The position numbers and the translations under genes are program-made. From the NCBI GenBank assembly GCA_965153455.1, contig OZ234494.1, forward strand, positions 22,568,001 to 22,632,000: a stretch of 64,000 bases of DNA, written 5' to 3'. The stretch comes from Sphagnum compactum. Lineage: Eukaryota > Bryophyta > Sphagnopsida > Sphagnales. Within the stretch, counting starts at the first letter, position 1; each line of letters starts with the position of its first letter. The notes below the pieces were generated by a model. That model was not told where the DNA came from and did not search any database. It worked only from the letters and a program-made list of their open reading frames with translations. Of this stretch, positions 42,730-55,800 are shown in pieces.

Positions 42730-45700
42730 TAAAATTTATAGTTATTTTGGATTCAAATTTTCCCAGTATAGAAAAATTACTCTCTAAAATTTGAGAAGAT
42801 TTAGGACAATTTGTAATGAATTTTGGCCAATGGATATTGGCTTTTTATTTCTCTTGGAGAGGACTTTAATATATATTTTTTAAAAATTGGTTTTGCCGTG
42901 TAGATTTGAAAAAGTTAGGATTAAAGACATGGCCAGAAAATTATAGATAATTTTAGAGTTAAACTTTCTCTGAAAATTCATAACCCTTGAATAAAATGCT
43001 TAGAAGCTGGGGAAAATTTGAATTAAAATCAAATTAGCATGCAAGATTAGGGATCAAAGAGGTGTTTGCCAATCACTTAAAAATATGGGGAGAAAAAAAT
43101 GTACATCTGTTGTGGCTACTACATTTGTGGAATTATTAGTGAAAATTTCACATTTTAGATTATTATTTAAAGATGGCTTTGAACGTGGTTTCTATTACAT
43201 AACCTAGAATTAACAATAATAACAATAACCCATGTGAAATAGACTCTCATATTTTGGTGTCATATTGTTAGACTTCATGTTTGTTAGTTGAGTATGTGAA
43301 TTGAATATTTTTTTAAAAAATCTTCATTGTGGAAGAGAATAAATCAATGGTGCTTAATATAATATATCTTGGAATTGAGTGCTTAAACTTTTAGTTTGAT
43401 TTTGTAAATTGCTATTACCAAAAAAAAAAAAAGTGTTTGTAAAACTCTTTGAATGACAAATTGGGCGAAAATTTGTCAAAATCTACATAGTATGATCACC
43501 ATTTAAGGGCCCCCACTTAAACATGAATTGAATTGCATGAAGAGATCTATCTACCAAATGTCGTCTCCATTTGGGTAGGAAATTTGGAGAAAAAGAGCTA
43601 CACTTTTTTTGTTTCCCTCCGTATCACCCAAAAGTGTGGGTGCATCATCTTTTGTAGATTTGATGGATTGGGGGTTGAAATGTACCTCGACTATAAAGAA
43701 GAAAACAAAAGATGACCCAATGGGGAGTTATCCTTTTTAAGGTGCACCCTTCAAAAAGATAGGATTCAAACTGGACTCCCCATCCCCTGTCCTTTAGATG
43801 CAAACAAAAAGAAGACCTTCCAAAATGCGACTTAAGTTTGAATTGATTTGGGAATTGGCTAAAAAGCCTGATTTATAAATGGATGGGTTCCCATCCTTGA
43901 TTTTTTAAATTTACGGGGTTTTTCTTCTTTCAAGTGAAGCATTCTTTTCTTAAATGATAAAAAACAGTAAGAAACCCAAAAAAAAAAAAACCTATATTTA
44001 TACTACTTCTATTTCAAAATAAAAATAAAAACCAATTTTCCCACCAGCCCTAGAGATTGAGATGTAGGTGAAATTTGGGCACTTTAATGGGATTGCCTAT
44101 TATTTCCTCAAATAAACTATTTATTTATTAATTAATAAAGAATCTTAAATAACTACCCTTGATATCCTATTGTTAATACCCATAGATTACAAGGATTCCA
44201 AAAACATGATTGTATTAATAGTAAAAGGATTGCATTATATATAGTGATATGATTATTTAGTGTGCCAATTCTTTTTGTCCTAGGCTGGTGGACCACACAT
44301 CTCCTCCCCCCTCCCCCCCCCACCTTCCCTTCAAAAGGGCGAAACTAGAGTCCAACAATTGCACTTTAGTAATGCTAAATTTGCACTGAATCTCCCACAA
44401 GTGGCGACTAGGCTGGCGTTAATTTGTTTTTGGCAGCCACTTGTATTGGGCCTGTGGCATTGGCCAAAATTTAGCTCATTTGGGTTTATTTTAAGGCAAC
44501 CCACCTTTAGGCATGTGCTGTTATTTATAATTATTAGCCCTAAGATTTAGCCATATTAGGTTATGGCCCTGATTGTCTCTTATCTAAGCAATTGTCTCTT
44601 ACTAGGACTTTTTTTGTTTTCTCTTCACTACCAATGTACTAAGCTAATACATATATAGCCCACAATTCATAGTTCTCAAATGGGTTCCCAAAATGTTCCT
44701 CAAGTTCCAAATAGCACTTCAATATGTCTCTTCCCCTCCTCTCCCCCCTCTCCCCACCCATGGTTTTCCAAACCTATATAGGTGCACAAATATTAGGACT
44801 CTATTTGTTTCTATGTTTGGAATGACTAGTTATATATTGGGGAACTCTCCCAAGTTTCAGAATGTTTTTGTTATGGGTGAATAAAAAGAGGCTCATTCCA
44901 AAAAAAATCATGAACTTGGAAGGCACCGCCCAACTAACTAATATGGATCACACTTATACACGCCATCTAGGTGTTCCTATAATTTTCAACTTAATCGCAC
45001 TAATCCATTGTTTTATATATTACCCTAGTGTGATCATGCACATTACTTACAATCCTTTGTATACAATTTTTTGTGTAGTATAGCCTACCTAATGGCGGGC
45101 TTAACAATAATTCAATTGACTCAAATCCTCTTTTAAGGGGCTCATTTCACTCACTTTGTTTTTGTAAGGATTTGTGCTCCTTTGCCTTTTTGTTGTTACG
45201 ACCGACCATATATGAAATTGTTACACTCAAAGAAGAAGGAAGCGGTGGATCTAATGGTCTAGTGTTCTTGTTGGTTGTTGTTTTGGTTGAGCTGGTTGGA
45301 AATCCAACCGTAACATTTTAAAATTATGTATGTTCTGATTAATTGCAAAATTTCAAGCTCCTGAATTTCTTTCAGAACTGAGTTTGCTATAAGAGATTTG
45401 ACCCATCTTGCAATCCTTTCATACAAAAGTCACCTTTTATGGCTTATTACCAAGAAGGAAAATTACAGCAACTTGTGTGCTAAAATGGAAACTACACTTC
45501 AGAAATTTAAAAATAGTTAAGAATAAAAGGTAATAGTAATGGGGCTTTTAATTTCCTAAAAAAAACTAGTTTCTGAATTTTAAGAAAAAAAGGCTGAATT
45601 TTTTAAATTTGTCCCTTAAAATCAACATTTGGTAAGTATCCAAGAAACCTAGTAATTGAATTGAGAGCTAGGGTTCATCTACCATTAGAAATTTTATTAG

Positions 45701-45880
45701 CACTAGAAAGGAGAGAAAATTGAAAATACTAATGGGAACCCAAACTACTAGAACATGGGGTTCACAATCATATTTCACTTATCAAAAAAATTAAATTTAT
45801 TTTATTTTCTTTGAGATTCAGCTCAATGAGTATATTTAAAAGTTCTAAAAAGCTTTTTTTAGAAAGAAGAAAAAACAAAT
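42730..45880. other. AT-rich intergenic DNA, no gene seen
   Basis: Mononucleotide runs of A (for example near 43420 and 43980) are frequent. Frames up to about 70 codons lack any recognised motif. C-rich runs occur at 44300-44325 and 44735-44760. Confidence 0.5.
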
Positions 45881-45889
45881 TAAAATGAG

Positions 45890-46060
45890 GCAGATTCCTG
45901 AATCCTCAGTGGGCCCCGTTCGTTCCCTTGCCAGGGTCCCAACCCCACCACCCGTGCCCGCAAAGTTCGCGTTCGCCACAAAAGGAACGGTGCAGCGCGT
46001 CCTGCTGCGCATGGATTGGAGGGAATCTGGAAATTTAGAACCGGACTGGCGCATTGATGT
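45890..46060. other. Isolated GC/CpG-rich patch
   Basis: About 170 bases with many CG dinucleotides (for example GTTCGCGTTCGCC and GCAGCGCGTCCTGCTGCGC) in otherwise AT-rich DNA. Both strands are open (a 100-codon plus frame from 45885 and a 110-codon minus frame), but I recognise neither. It may be a piece of an inserted element or a CpG island. Confidence 0.4.
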
Positions 46061-46231
46061 CTTTCTTTCAAAAAAAAAAAGAGAAAGAAATTCATTCCGT
46101 TCTTTTGTCTTTCTATCTGCAGCTACGTGCCAAATCTGGCCAGGTGTTAATACGGAGGTTGGCTTTTTAGTGCCCAAATTTTTTTAATGTCTATTTGTAA
46201 CCTAAAAATACAATTAAAAAAAATCCCCAAC

Positions 46232-46510
46232 ACCCAACCTATTAAATAATAACTTAAACATCCTAGTTTTTTTATAAAAAGAAAACCCCAAATACCCAAC
46301 CTATTAAATAATAACTTAAACATCCTAATTTTTTTATAAAAAAAACTCCAAATACCCAACCTATTAAATAATAACTTAAACATCCTAAATTTTAAAATAA
46401 CTATATAAAACCCAAAATACCCAACCTATTAAATAATAACTTAAACATCCTAAAATAAAAAATAAAAACCCCATATACCCAACCTACCATATAATAACTA
46501 AACATCCTGA
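46232..46510. repeat. Minisatellite, five units of about 60 bp
   Basis: Units start ACCCAACCT at 46232, 46294, 46354, 46419 and 46477, with spacing of 62, 60, 65 and 58. They share ATTAAATAATAACTTAAACATCCTA and differ in A/T-rich linkers. The last unit is diverged. The minus-strand frame through it reads as repeated MFKLLFNRLGIW and is an artefact of the repeat. Confidence 0.9.
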
Positions 46511-48840
46511 AATGGAGTGGGTGGCATTTAAAATACCCCACATAGATGCAAGGTAAGGGTGTTTTGGGTTTTTTCTTTCCTTTTATTAGGAATTTTTAAA
46601 TGTTCAATAAGTTCCCTCCCCACCCTCCCCTTACCCCCCACACCCCTTTTTTTTCCCCAAGAATATTGATTTTTTCTCTGAGAAAACCTACCAATAAAAC
46701 CACTAGTCATCCAAAGCACATATATAGAGATATCGATAGCATTGTTGTGCACTTTTCATTTGTAGATTTTGCAAGCTTTTTGTCTATGTGTGCTTCATGG
46801 TGTGGCCAGTCTCTTGTGATTGTTTTTCACACAAACTTGATTTTTGTCCCATTTGGCGTGATGGTCACCCTATACTCTATTGACGTGTTTTGTTCATTCA
46901 TTCATTCATTCAATACTGTTTGTAGACATAGATTTATAGAGTTTTGTTTATTATGGGTGAAAAGCACCGTCACTGCCCTTTTATACTCCAAGAAAGAATA
47001 TGGAAGAATAAAATTGCCCAGCCAGCCCGAATAAGTTTTTTAAAAATGTAATATATATTTGTATATATATATATATATAAACAACTGTACACCCACAAAC
47101 AATGGTCCGAGTTTTCTGGGGCAAATGTTGGGTTGGTGAGCAACCATGCACTCTACGTCTATTTATTGCAACAATTTATTCATTCCAGAAATCCCTTTTC
47201 ATGGTACATAATAATTCATTATGTAGTGGTGGATCCAACGAATGAATGATGTTGTTGTTGCTAAAGCAATTGTGGAACAAATTATTAAAGAAATTTTGTA
47301 GTGTGTTTGTGTTCCAAAAAATACCATCTATCAAGTGTGTGGCTCAAAAGTTTCAGCATTTTCCTTGAGAAAAATTCTATCCGATTCCAATTTTTGTATG
47401 GGTTTTAAATGCTTGGCGTGTATGCATGACCACGCTCAAAGGGGTATGATACTTAGCAATAAATTGTCAATTAATATCATTATTGTGATTACTCTAATTG
47501 ATATCCAAAGATTAGGAATTTCAATGTCTTTTTCAATCAATGAATTGGGAAATTTCTGGAACTTTTTTTTTGTTTTGGACTAATTTTTCTATTTTTTTGG
47601 AGAAAAAAATCATCAAATGTCCAATAACACTAAACTGAAAAAAAAGAAAAAAGAAAAAGCCAAGCCCCCATTACTATATTTCATACATCGGATGCAATCT
47701 TATTAGATAATATTGTATGATTATTTGAAAACATATGCTTAAATTACAGAAGTACCCTTTCAAAGTTTTTGCCCTCCTTAATTATACATTTGCATTTTGA
47801 AACCCTACACCCTAAACCCAATGGAAACATCCTTCCACATGGCAAAAGTCATTTGGTTGCCATATGGATGAATCAACCCAAGGCACCCCAAACCCCATCA
47901 AAAGAAATGAACCCCCTTTGAGAATGAAACATCAAGTGAAATGAAGTCAACAAGTCTATGCCAAAATGAGATAAGTGTGGTAGGTAAAAGAAAGAAGCTT
48001 GTACAAGGATTTCAATCTAGTTAGTAAGTTGAGATTGGGTACTAGTATTAAAACATTTGCAAATTTGTTGATAGTGTTTTCTTTACTAATATTTAAAAAA
48101 TTATTACAACATGTCTTTTTAAATAATATCATTATTTTTATTAATTATTTTTATTAAAATAATAATTACTATAATGTGTGTGTGTGTGTGTTTTTGCATG
48201 TTGCCATGTTGCCATTGAACAATGAAAGCCACTTTCAATATTGGTCTCCAATATCCATGCCAGAGCTGAAATAGGTAACCAATTTATATTATTTTTCCAA
48301 CTATTTATGGACCTTTTTTTTGTAGCAAAAAATGAATAGGTAACTAAAACTTGAAAGAATAATAAAATATAATAAAATAAAATAGTCCAAACCATACTGC
48401 ACAAACCATCATATAATGGGAGAGAGAGACATAAAGTTATGCTTTAAACTCACCCTGTCTTTGGGCCCTAGTTTGACCCTGCACTTCTTGATTGATCCCC
48501 AATTTGAAGGTAGCCATAAAGTTAGAAAAAAACTAGTACCCTTTAATTAAGGATAAGGGAGGCAATGGTGGGATGAGGGCCACGAGGTTTCAATTTGCAA
48601 GTATGACTTATGAGTGCAAGTATTATGAATTAGCATTAGACAAAGGTTGCCAATACTATTTGGCCTTGAAAGGTTCTTTGTTCCATGGTTGCCCTATTCC
48701 TTTTGTGTCTTGAGTCTTTGACTTCTTGTTATGTTTTCTTTTTACTATGTTCCCGACCTTTTTGGGAATTTTTCATTTAAGCATATAACCTTAGTTTGTA
48801 CAAGATTAACACATGGAGAATTTGCAATTACTTGGTGTTA
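46511..48840. other. AT-rich intergenic DNA with microsatellites, no gene seen
   Basis: Contains an AT run at about 47062-47081 and a TG run at about 48175-48191. The 144-codon plus frame at 46600-47034 has no recognised domain. Nothing else is supported. Confidence 0.5.
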
Positions 48841-48853
48841 TGGTTCATGAACA

Positions 48854-48947
48854 TGAACATCCTTTTTCAAAGGCAACTCTTCATATTTTGAAAGATGAAG
48901 GGTTGCTTTTCAAAATATGAAGAGTTGCCTTTGAAAAAGGATGTTCA
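48854..48947. repeat. Perfect 40-bp inverted repeat with 14-base loop
   Basis: Bases 48854-48893 are the exact inverse complement of 48908-48947, with a 14-base loop (GATGAAGGGTTGCT). No mismatch was found over 40 pairs. Flanks are not symmetrical beyond this. If transcribed it would fold into a long perfect stem, a possible source of small RNA. It could also be a minimal foldback element or an assembly artefact. Confidence 0.85.
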
Positions 48948-48949
48948 AG

Positions 48950-51600
48950 CTCAAATAGGATAACATCCCCAAGATAAAGAAAGGGTTTATATTTATTTAC
49001 ACCTACTTGCAATTGGTCCCAATAATTTCATATGTGTTGAAATTTATCGTTTGGGATCCATGTTCTTTGTCATTTGGATGAGTCACTCATGCCTTTAGTT
49101 CCAAGATTAGTAGCTTACTTTGGGCTTGGCAAGGAATGGATGCCAAACTGTAGAGCATGTCGTAAAATCATTGTTTTGTGTTCATGGGTTAAGGTTGCAT
49201 ACAATTTATGTATGGACAACACATCCATAGGAATAATGTTCATAGGAGTTGTAGTTGGCCCTTGAATCTAATTGATGTTGCATTACATTGAATTTCTAGA
49301 GTTTCCAAAGTTGATGTGGGTATGTTTTTGGCTATTGCATGCAAGCCAAATTCAACATTGTGTAAAAGTTGCATATATGGTCTCATGGATTGATTACAAT
49401 AGGGACAATGCTTGGGGAACAAGCAAAAACCCTTCTTGCTTCAATTGTGAACAAAACAAACAAGGTCTTGAGTCTTGACTTGTTAAGCATGATTATTTAA
49501 TCCCTATTTTATATCCATGTTTTGATAGATTAAGGATTTCAGTAGTTCACTTTTGTTTATATGGTGCTTGAAGGTACATGTTGATGTTCATACAAGCCAA
49601 ATGTTATTTTTTTATTTAAAAAAAAGACGCATGGGTTTTCATCCCAATTAAATTCAAATTTCCCTTCACCATATCAAGGAACTTGGTGTTTCCTTTTTGG
49701 ATAATATTGTTGGTTCTTTTTTAAATTCTTCGTTTGTCACTTTATCAAGGTGTTTAAGTTTGACATCATGAAGCTTATATTGTGATTAGTAAATATGAAT
49801 GATTCATTTCTAACGGGTTGGAGATGTTAGGTTTATGGTTTTGCTTGTTTTTTGCACGTGTATGGATCTTTTGTGTGCTTGAGCAAAGTCTTTTGTTGAT
49901 GATGATTTCAATGAGGTTGATATTTAATGATGTGTTGTTGTTCATTTAAAAAGACAAATGTGGTTGGACTAGTTGATATTTTGAGCTTGAAAATATTAGA
50001 AATGAACAATAAAAGCTTGGTTGTAGAAAATTTCTTATTGGAGTGCTTCAACAACTAAAGATTTTGAGGTGTAGGGTTTCTAATTTTTGTCTATTTTTGT
50101 TGTTTTGCGATCATTTTAAGTTGACATATGAAAAAAGATGGTGGGAAAACTATTGATGAAGGGAACTTAAGCATTGTGAAGCAAGTGCAAGGGAACAATT
50201 TATTGGGAGTTTGTGAATTAAAGCAGTATGAAACTTGTATGTTTGGTGGCATGTGCAAATTGTAATTTGTGTTATAGAAGTGCAAGGAAAATTGTGTTAA
50301 TTGTTGGTTTGAAGTTTCCATTGTGCTCCCATGGTTCGTTAGGTTGTGTTCTTATATTGATGTAGAAAAATAAAATAAGAACTATTTATTCTGGACTTGA
50401 TGATTAGTTGAAAGAAAAAAATGTTCATGATCATATGTCCCTATTCAAATTGTTGAAATGAAAATCATAGTGTGGGGATTGTTGCATTTTATTAAGCTAG
50501 GAAAAAAAGAAGTTGAAATAGTTGATGGGATGGGCATGTAGTAAAATTGTCAATATTTGTATTATGGAAAGTGGGGTTATAACAAGTTGCCTTTGCTTTA
50601 AGAATGATGATAAAATATTATGAGCATCAAGAGTTTACATTGATGAGCATGAAAAAATTTGGTGTAGGTGGACCTGAATTCAATGTGTTAACAAATGTGA
50701 AAACTTGCAAAGAATTCTCTTAGGGAAGCATAAGAAAATAAAGGAAGCAAAGGTCTATTGAAAATTTGCATTTATGTTAGCAAAGGATCTTGGAATGTAA
50801 AAAACTATGTGACCTTTCGAACAAAAGGGGTTGATATGCATATGTGGCTTTTATGAAAAAAAACAATGTTGCTGCATCTACTTAATGGAGTGAGGTGATA
50901 AAATTTTCAAAAATATCACATGAATTGTTGATATGAACATAAGTGGAAAGACTATTTAATTTAGAAACAATTGCCAAAATATTTGCATTTAGTAGGATTT
51001 AGTGAATAAGGTTTATGTCATTTAGTATTGGATGTTGTAAAATACAAATAAGATTCAAATTATGTCAAAATGATAGAAAGTTTATCTAAATTGGATTTAT
51101 GTGATTTTATGGGTTCATTCAAATAAATTATCCAACAGATATACGTGGTGTGATTCAATATAGGACCTGAATGAATTATTTGTTTGTATTCTCGTGTTTT
51201 TTTGGCCATAATACTTTCTAGACTAGTGTTATGATTGAACTTGTTGAGATTAATAGCCAAAAGCATTGGTAGGATGAACTAGCTCTAAAAAGGCATTAGA
51301 TTTGAAAATCATGGGAAATAAGTTTGTGAACAAGTGGGTGTAGTCCATTTTCAACTAATTAGCTCCCATGATAGAAAATCCATGGACTTTCTTCTAGCAA
51401 GTTGTGATGTGTATCTAATTCCTTAATTTTTTACGACCTTGGAATATGTTTTGTTTCTATACATGTTGATATATTCCATAATGAGACAATTGTTGGAGTT
51501 GTGTAATTAACTATTCCAATATGAAGGACGAACAAACTTTAAACTTGAAAGAGTTATTTGCAATTTAATTGTCTGTTGTTTGCATATTCATGATTGCGAC
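48950..51600. other. AT-rich intergenic DNA, no gene seen
   Basis: Short frames at 49074-49265, 49272-49478 and 50091-50321 carry no recognised motif. No repeat structure stood out here. Confidence 0.45.
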
Positions 51601-51611
51601 AAAGGATGGTA

Positions 51612-52290
51612 AATATAAACCTAGCATTAGTAACTAGATAATTACTAAAAGGCTTTTTAAGTTAGCTAGACCAAGTTGAAGATTTACACACTAACAAATT
51701 AATCTTTTATTGAGATTTTATTTTAAAATTGACTTTTGATTATTTTTCCCTAAAGGTAATTCATTGATGATGTAACATTTCCATTCCAAAATTATCTCTT
51801 GATTATTTTCCCTTGCGACAATAATTAAGATTAGTTAACATTAACATGCTTCATACATCTAATGTTTTGAAATATGTTCCATAATTTTTAGAAAAACATA
51901 TGTGACAAATGATTCAAAATTTTAAACCATAAACATTAGACTTTTGAGACTAGAAAATGATTATTACCACATCTTCAAAACTCAAATGACATGTTCATCA
52001 ATTAAATTTAGATTGTGAGAACCTAATTTGGATGACTCCATAACGCAAATCATGATTCTTGATTCCTATACATTTCAAAATAAATGTTATATTTGAGTAG
52101 TTGTATTTGAACATTGTTAATTGACAATAGTTTTGTCAATGAATTACTTTTAGGGCAGAATAATTAGAAGTTAATTTTGAAATAAAATTCTAATAAAAAA
52201 TAAATTTAATGGGTAAATATCCTAATTTAACTAAGCTAAAAGGTCTCTTAGTAATTATCTAATTACTAGTGATATTTTCATACTTATTGT
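51612..52290. mobile_element. Inverted-repeat (foldback/MITE-like) element, about 680 bp
   Basis: Bases about 51612-51778 match the inverse complement of about 52133-52290 over some 165 bases at roughly 70-75% identity by eye. The outer arm shares TAGATAATTACTA and the inner arm shares TTATTTTAAAATTGAC / TTATTTCAAAATTAAC and GTAATTCATTGA. The interior (about 350 bases) is non-coding. Exact ends and a target duplication could not be fixed. Confidence 0.6.
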
Positions 52291-52570
52291 CCTTTATTTA
52301 TTATGGGATGAAAACATTAAAATAATTAATTTTTAGAAAATAAAATGGTGTTTGTCACTAACTAGGATATATGAAGGAGATTATGATAAAATGAAAAAAT
52401 TTAGAAATGTGCGGTGGATAACCATTTTGGTTCCTTATTAACTTTCAAGCTTCTTCCCTCATTTTTTATTTTTCATTCCTTTTCAATCTATCATTCTATG
52501 TGTGTGATTTTAAAAAAAGTGGTGTGTGTGAAGTGATAAAAAGTGTTGTAATTATGTGAAAAAAAATATA

Positions 52571-54410
52571 ATGGATTTTGGTTGAAGGTTAAGGGACATA
52601 TTTTCTCTTGTGTTTTTGCCTTGATTTCTTGAATGCAAAAACAAATATTTAGTATTATTTTAATGTAGAATAAAGTAGCTCTTAGTTTAGTTAGTTTTTT
52701 TCTTCATCTTTCACTTTTTAAAATGCTTGTTAGAAATTAATCATTAAACGATAGTTCCAAAAAAATATAGTTGTAATAGAAAGGTAACTAGAACATGAAG
52801 GTAATTATGGTAAGAAAGTAGTTATAACAAAAAGGTAGCCAATAGGAGGTCAACATTACAAAAGATGATCGCAAAAAGCTAATGATGTATTTTTTGTGAC
52901 AAAAGTATTGTCCAAGGATTGGAAGGTAGTTACCTTCCAACCTTCCATTTTTAGTTTTAGTTTTGTCAAGGAAATGCATTTTCAAAAATGTTTTTTCATT
53001 GTCTTTATTCAATTTTTTCCTATTATCTTTTTGTGATAATAGTAACGATGATGGTTATGTGATCTGATAAGCATCAACAAATTAATCATCAAATAATCTA
53101 GTAAAAGAATCATAAGAATAAAACGAGCATTCCAAAAAAATGCAACAAGTTTGATTCACTAAGCACCTTTGAAGTATATGTAATGTGACCTTCAACACAT
53201 TAATGTGGATGTGAAAATTCTCTTTTGGCTCTTTTCCATTGTAACCCAGAACTATGAATAAACCACATTCAAGATGGTCATTACCTCATGCATTAAGAAG
53301 TGGTGTTGCAATTCTTCAATAAGGCTTCAAGTTGCACCTTCATATTCTTCTTTCACTTTTGTTGATGGTTTGATTAAAAACATATTTGGTGATAGATTTT
53401 TTTCCCAACACCATCAACATGAAATTAATAGATAGAGTATTTATAGCTAGCATATGAAAATGCGAAATAGACAACATCCTCTCTTCCATGATCCATCTAG
53501 ATAAAAAAAACCAATTGAAGGGAAGGCTATTGTAAGATTGTAGAATTGGTAACCAGTTGTTATCATGAAAAAAATATTGTTGGGTAGAAATTGAATAGAA
53601 ATGATAAAAACACATCTAGGAAAAGACTACCTTTTAGAAGGCAATTTTCCCTTCAACTTAAAAACTAAAAGGGATTTTAATCATGTTTTTTTATGAAAAC
53701 CAAAATAAACAATGAAAGGGCTAAAAGCTAGCTACCTTCTAGTCCCTAGATAGTACCTCACTAAAACATAACATCATCTTGGACTTATTGCTTTCACATA
53801 TGTGGTTATTGCTTTCATGTTTATGGTTATTGCCTCTCACTAGTTTTTTTCATACAACAACTATTGTCTTGCTACAACTACCTTCTTGCTATAATGCCTT
53901 TTAGTTGTAGCTACTTCCCTATTGTAACTACCTTTTCATTGTAGTTACCTTTTTATTATAATTATTTTTTTGTTGCAACTACCATCTAATGATTAATTTT
54001 CAACAAATATGTTGTAAGAAGTGAAATGATTCAAAACTCAACTAAATCAGAGTCATTGCCTTTAAGTTGATTACCTTCTTGTTGTTATTAACATTAGAAG
54101 AAATCTTGTTCATTCCAACCATGTGTTTGTGATTAAGGTGCAACTATTGCCCAAATCAACTCATTTTGTGACTACATACATAGTGGTCCTATGTGTCACT
54201 AAATCACAAATATTAATAGTCACTTATGTGACTATAAACATTTTTAGTTGAATGTGTTTGTTACGACTAAAATGTGGTGGAAAAATTAGTGATTGTTTGC
54301 CAAATCTCTTCTAGTGACATTAAATTAACACCAAACATTTTCGTTTGCATTGAAGAAGTCAAGGAAACCACTATTTGTTTTTAAAAACACAACCTTCAAC
54401 CAAAATCTAT
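52571..54410. mobile_element. Large imperfect foldback element, about 1.8 kb
   Basis: The left end ATGGATTTTGGTTGAAGGTT (52571-52590) matches the inverse of 54391-54410 with one mismatch. Similarity continues inward (TTCTTGAATGCAAA against TTCTTCAATGCAAA) to 52735-52850 against 53860-54010. There both arms consist of degenerate 14-17-base words built on AAAGGTAGTTATAA. The right arm has an extra segment at about 54060-54290. The interior holds three copies of a GGTTATTGCTTTCAT phrase (53785-53835). No transposase is encoded inside. Confidence 0.55.
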
Positions 54411-54559
54411 TGTCTTATTTTTTGATTATTTTGCTATGTGACGATAACTATTGTTAGTTAATAGCTATCATTGGTTAAAGCCTCAATTGAATTGAAATAA
54501 TCAAAAGTTTTATCCTCATACTTGACAAAAGTATCATAATAAAATCAATATAACTTTTG

Positions 54560-55800
54560 TTGGGCCAACTCGATAAACATTTAAAAATCGCACATAAACA
54601 AACCCTTGTTTTGTGTAAGGTTGATCAATGCATGCAAACATTCAAACATAAGACAAATGGAAGGGACCCTAAAATAAATTTGATGTCATGGACAACATTC
54701 ACATTCTTCAAAACAACCTTGCTCTTATACCTTTTTTCATGCATCTTCACAATTAAAGGCAAATTTATAACATATATGTGCATTCTTGGAAAGAAACATA
54801 AAGATCTAGTGGGTTTTGACATTTTGGAACAATTTGTTGCCCTTGGTGTTGATAAGGTTATCAAGCTTTTGGAATTCCATAAACTTCTTTGAACTATGTG
54901 CAGACAAAACATATAATGCTTTCAATATAACTTTTAAAAACTTTTCCCTATATCCAATTTTGATAAAGTGACCACCATTAAGTTTGTCTTATGAGCAAAA
55001 CAATGAACTTTAGTGATAAAAAGAATTACTTTATTTTTGAACTAAAGTGTCATGTTGATTTGACAACCTCGAAACAAGTCATCATCACACCCCATATTGA
55101 TTAATTTGGCTCACAATTCTTTCAACCTTAATCCACCAAAATCCAACAAAGCTTTAACCATTAGTGAAAATATGTTATCAAATGTAACAAAGACACCAAC
55201 TATTTTAACACACAAGAGGATGGGAATCCAACTTGCACTAGGGTAGACTAAAAAATGACAAGAAATAACATCCATTAAAGTTCAATTTACAAACCTTTTT
55301 ACACTATGTATTACAATTTTTTGCCATGACACATTACATAAGATTTCAACTTCAAAAGCTCATAACTTTTGTGATTTTATTCAATAAGCATCATAATCAA
55401 TTGTCATTGTTCATATTGAAGTTTATATCCTCAAACCAAATCCCTCTTAACAATTTAACTATGAATAGGACATTCAACCTACATGGCCCAAAATGGATTG
55501 CATCACACCAAAATTAATCCACCCTACCATGCTTCTACCCACCACATACAAATGAATTGACAACCATTGAATATAATCAATTGTCATGACTTTGTTTGCA
55601 AAAATGCCAATGAAAGTAATAGATGCAAAAGTGACTTTTGTAACTTCCAACAACACATTGGGCATGATCTCTATGATGCTCCAACCTGAAAATCCAGTCT
55701 GATGTTTCTTTCCAACATTCTTCACTTTGGACATCTGAAATAAGGCTTTGAAGCTTTCAAAGTCAGTCATGGGAAGACCATGCCGCAAGTATGCGAAAGA
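54560..55800 (-). pseudogene. hAT-type transposase relic (DUF4371-like)
   Basis: Ordered minus-strand fragments: 55788-55474 (LRHGLPMTDFESFKALFQM, HQTGFSGWSIIEIM, ANKVMTIDYIQWLSIHLYVV), which is the N-terminal/core of a hAT-like transposase; then about 55140-54930 (GGLRLKEL, VHCFAHKTNLMVVTLSKL), the insertion-domain part; then about 54860-54620 (LIVKMHEKRYKSK, KNVNVVHDIKFILG). The DNA-binding zinc finger and the C-terminal dimerisation region are not recognised. Several stops and frameshifts make it dead. It lies next to the large foldback elements, but I see no proof that they belong together. Confidence 0.7.

Noticed and set aside
45190-45230. Second LTR-start-like word (TGTTACGACCGACC)
   Set aside because: Similarity stops after about 14 bases and no partner or end was found.
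46147-46383. Repeated MFKLLFNRLGIW minus-strand protein
   Set aside because: The peptide repeat is just the minisatellite read in one frame.
46232-46510. CRISPR-like array
   Set aside because: Units are not separated by unique spacers of constant size, and the DNA is clearly eukaryotic.
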